DNA of 14,248 nt from Candidatus Borrarchaeota archaeon (GTDB lineage Archaea > Asgardarchaeota > Sifarchaeia > Borrarchaeales > Borrarchaeaceae), in the NCBI GenBank assembly GCA_016840645.1, contig JAEORY010000048.1, forward strand, positions 1 through 14,248, given 5' to 3'. The stretch's first letter is position 1, and each line of letters begins with the position of its first letter. Below, one piece after another: positions 13,910 to 14,248 of this stretch. Both the position numbers and the translations under genes were made by a program. Under the pieces are notes generated by a model. That model was not told the origin of the DNA. It made no database searches and saw only the letters and a list, made by a program, of their open reading frames with translations.

Positions 13910-14248
13910 ATGGAGCCAATTAGATCATATGAGAAATTTGCTGAAGTATATGATCTTGTTACACCTGAAGAATTCTATTTTGATTATTACAATTTTATTA
14001 AAAAAATCCTCAAAAGCTTGAATTTTAAGCCCCAAAATATTTTGGATGTCGCTTGTGGAACGGGTAGATTAGCAAAAATTTTTCTCGATAAAGACTATGA
14101 TGTCAAGGGATTAGACATATCCGAAAGTATGTTAGAAATTGCAAGAAAGAGAGGGCTGAAGGTTTATCAATCTAATATGGTTGATTTTAATGTTGGACAG
14201 AAATACGATTTAATAATTTCTACTTATGATTCGTTAAACTATGTTCTA
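13910..14248 (+). CDS. class I SAM-dependent methyltransferase, 5' part
   Basis: 113 codons are visible from ATG 13910; the gene runs off the window with no stop. The start region (RSYEKFAEVYDLVTPEEFYFDYYNFI) is the usual N-terminal helix of small-molecule methyltransferases. Motif I is ILDVACGTGRLAKIF (about residues 44-58), the SAM-binding glycine loop. Motif II is the acidic VKGLDISESML (about 65-75), and the NMVDF and YDLIISTYDSLNYVL stretches match motifs III-IV. The acceptor is unknown. It is transcribed divergently from the radical SAM gene; the pair may work together, but this is inference only. Confidence 0.88.
   Translation, partial: MEPIRSYEKFAEVYDLVTPEEFYFDYYNFIKKILKSLNFKPQNILDVACGTGRLAKIFLDKDYDVKGLDISESMLEIARKRGLKVYQSNMVDFNVGQKYDLIISTYDSLNYVL

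Noticed and set aside
1..14248. CRISPR array, defence island or prophage
   Set aside because: No regularly spaced direct repeats, no Cas, restriction-modification or phage structural proteins were seen.

Overview
The window reads as an archaeal chromosome segment. Evidence: an RNA polymerase subunit K (RpoK/Rpb6-type) gene, a PAC2-family proteasome-assembly-chaperone-like gene, zinc-ribbon/winged-helix proteins, a soluble P-type-ATPase-like HAD protein, and A/T-rich TATA boxes about 25 bases before several start codons. The 657-residue protein opens with what looks like a longin-type domain. That would fit an Asgard or other deep-branching archaeon, but this lineage guess is inference only. 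The host DNA is A+T-rich, and TAG is an ordinary stop codon in at least five host genes.

Layout. (1) 2-646: 3' part of a beta-CASP metallo-beta-lactamase nuclease. (2) 713-1870: an MFS exporter resembling fosmidomycin-resistance proteins. (3) About 1871-3600, minus strand: a G+C-richer IS1341-type (IS200/IS605 group, no tnpA) element. Its tnpB reads in a single frame of 530 codons but is broken by two in-frame stops (TAG, TGA). (4) 3734-5167: LysR-type regulator plus HAD protein, probably one operon, with a palindrome abutting the promoter. (5) 5208-5801, minus: a TusA/DsrE sulfur-carrier pair. (6) 6027-6815, minus: PAC2 protein. (7) 7004-7390 (minus) and 7551-7817 (plus): a divergent zinc-ribbon/winged-helix protein and a two-helix membrane protein. 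(8) 8155-10128: the large longin-like/winged-helix/coiled-coil protein. (9) 10195-10772: a small Cys-rich zinc-ribbon gene (minus) lying between two apparent orphan right ends of IS200/IS605 elements. (10) 10821-11150, minus: rpoK. (11) 11538-11750: a small unknown gene with a strong ribosome-binding site. (12) 11751-12671: a gene-poor stretch with TATA-like boxes, small hairpins and decayed coding signal. (13) 12672-13817, minus: a PflA-like radical SAM protein. (14) 13910-end: the start of a class I methyltransferase.

Functional themes: export with LysR regulation (a link made only by position, now interrupted by the IS), sulfur relay, core transcription and proteasome-associated functions. 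There are also repeated traces of TnpB-type transposons: one recently broken copy and two 3'-end remnants that could still specify omegaRNA-like transcripts. No complete new defence or mobile system is evident. The items most worth following up are the longin-like fusion, the orphan TnpB ends around the zinc-ribbon gene, and the two-stop tnpB.
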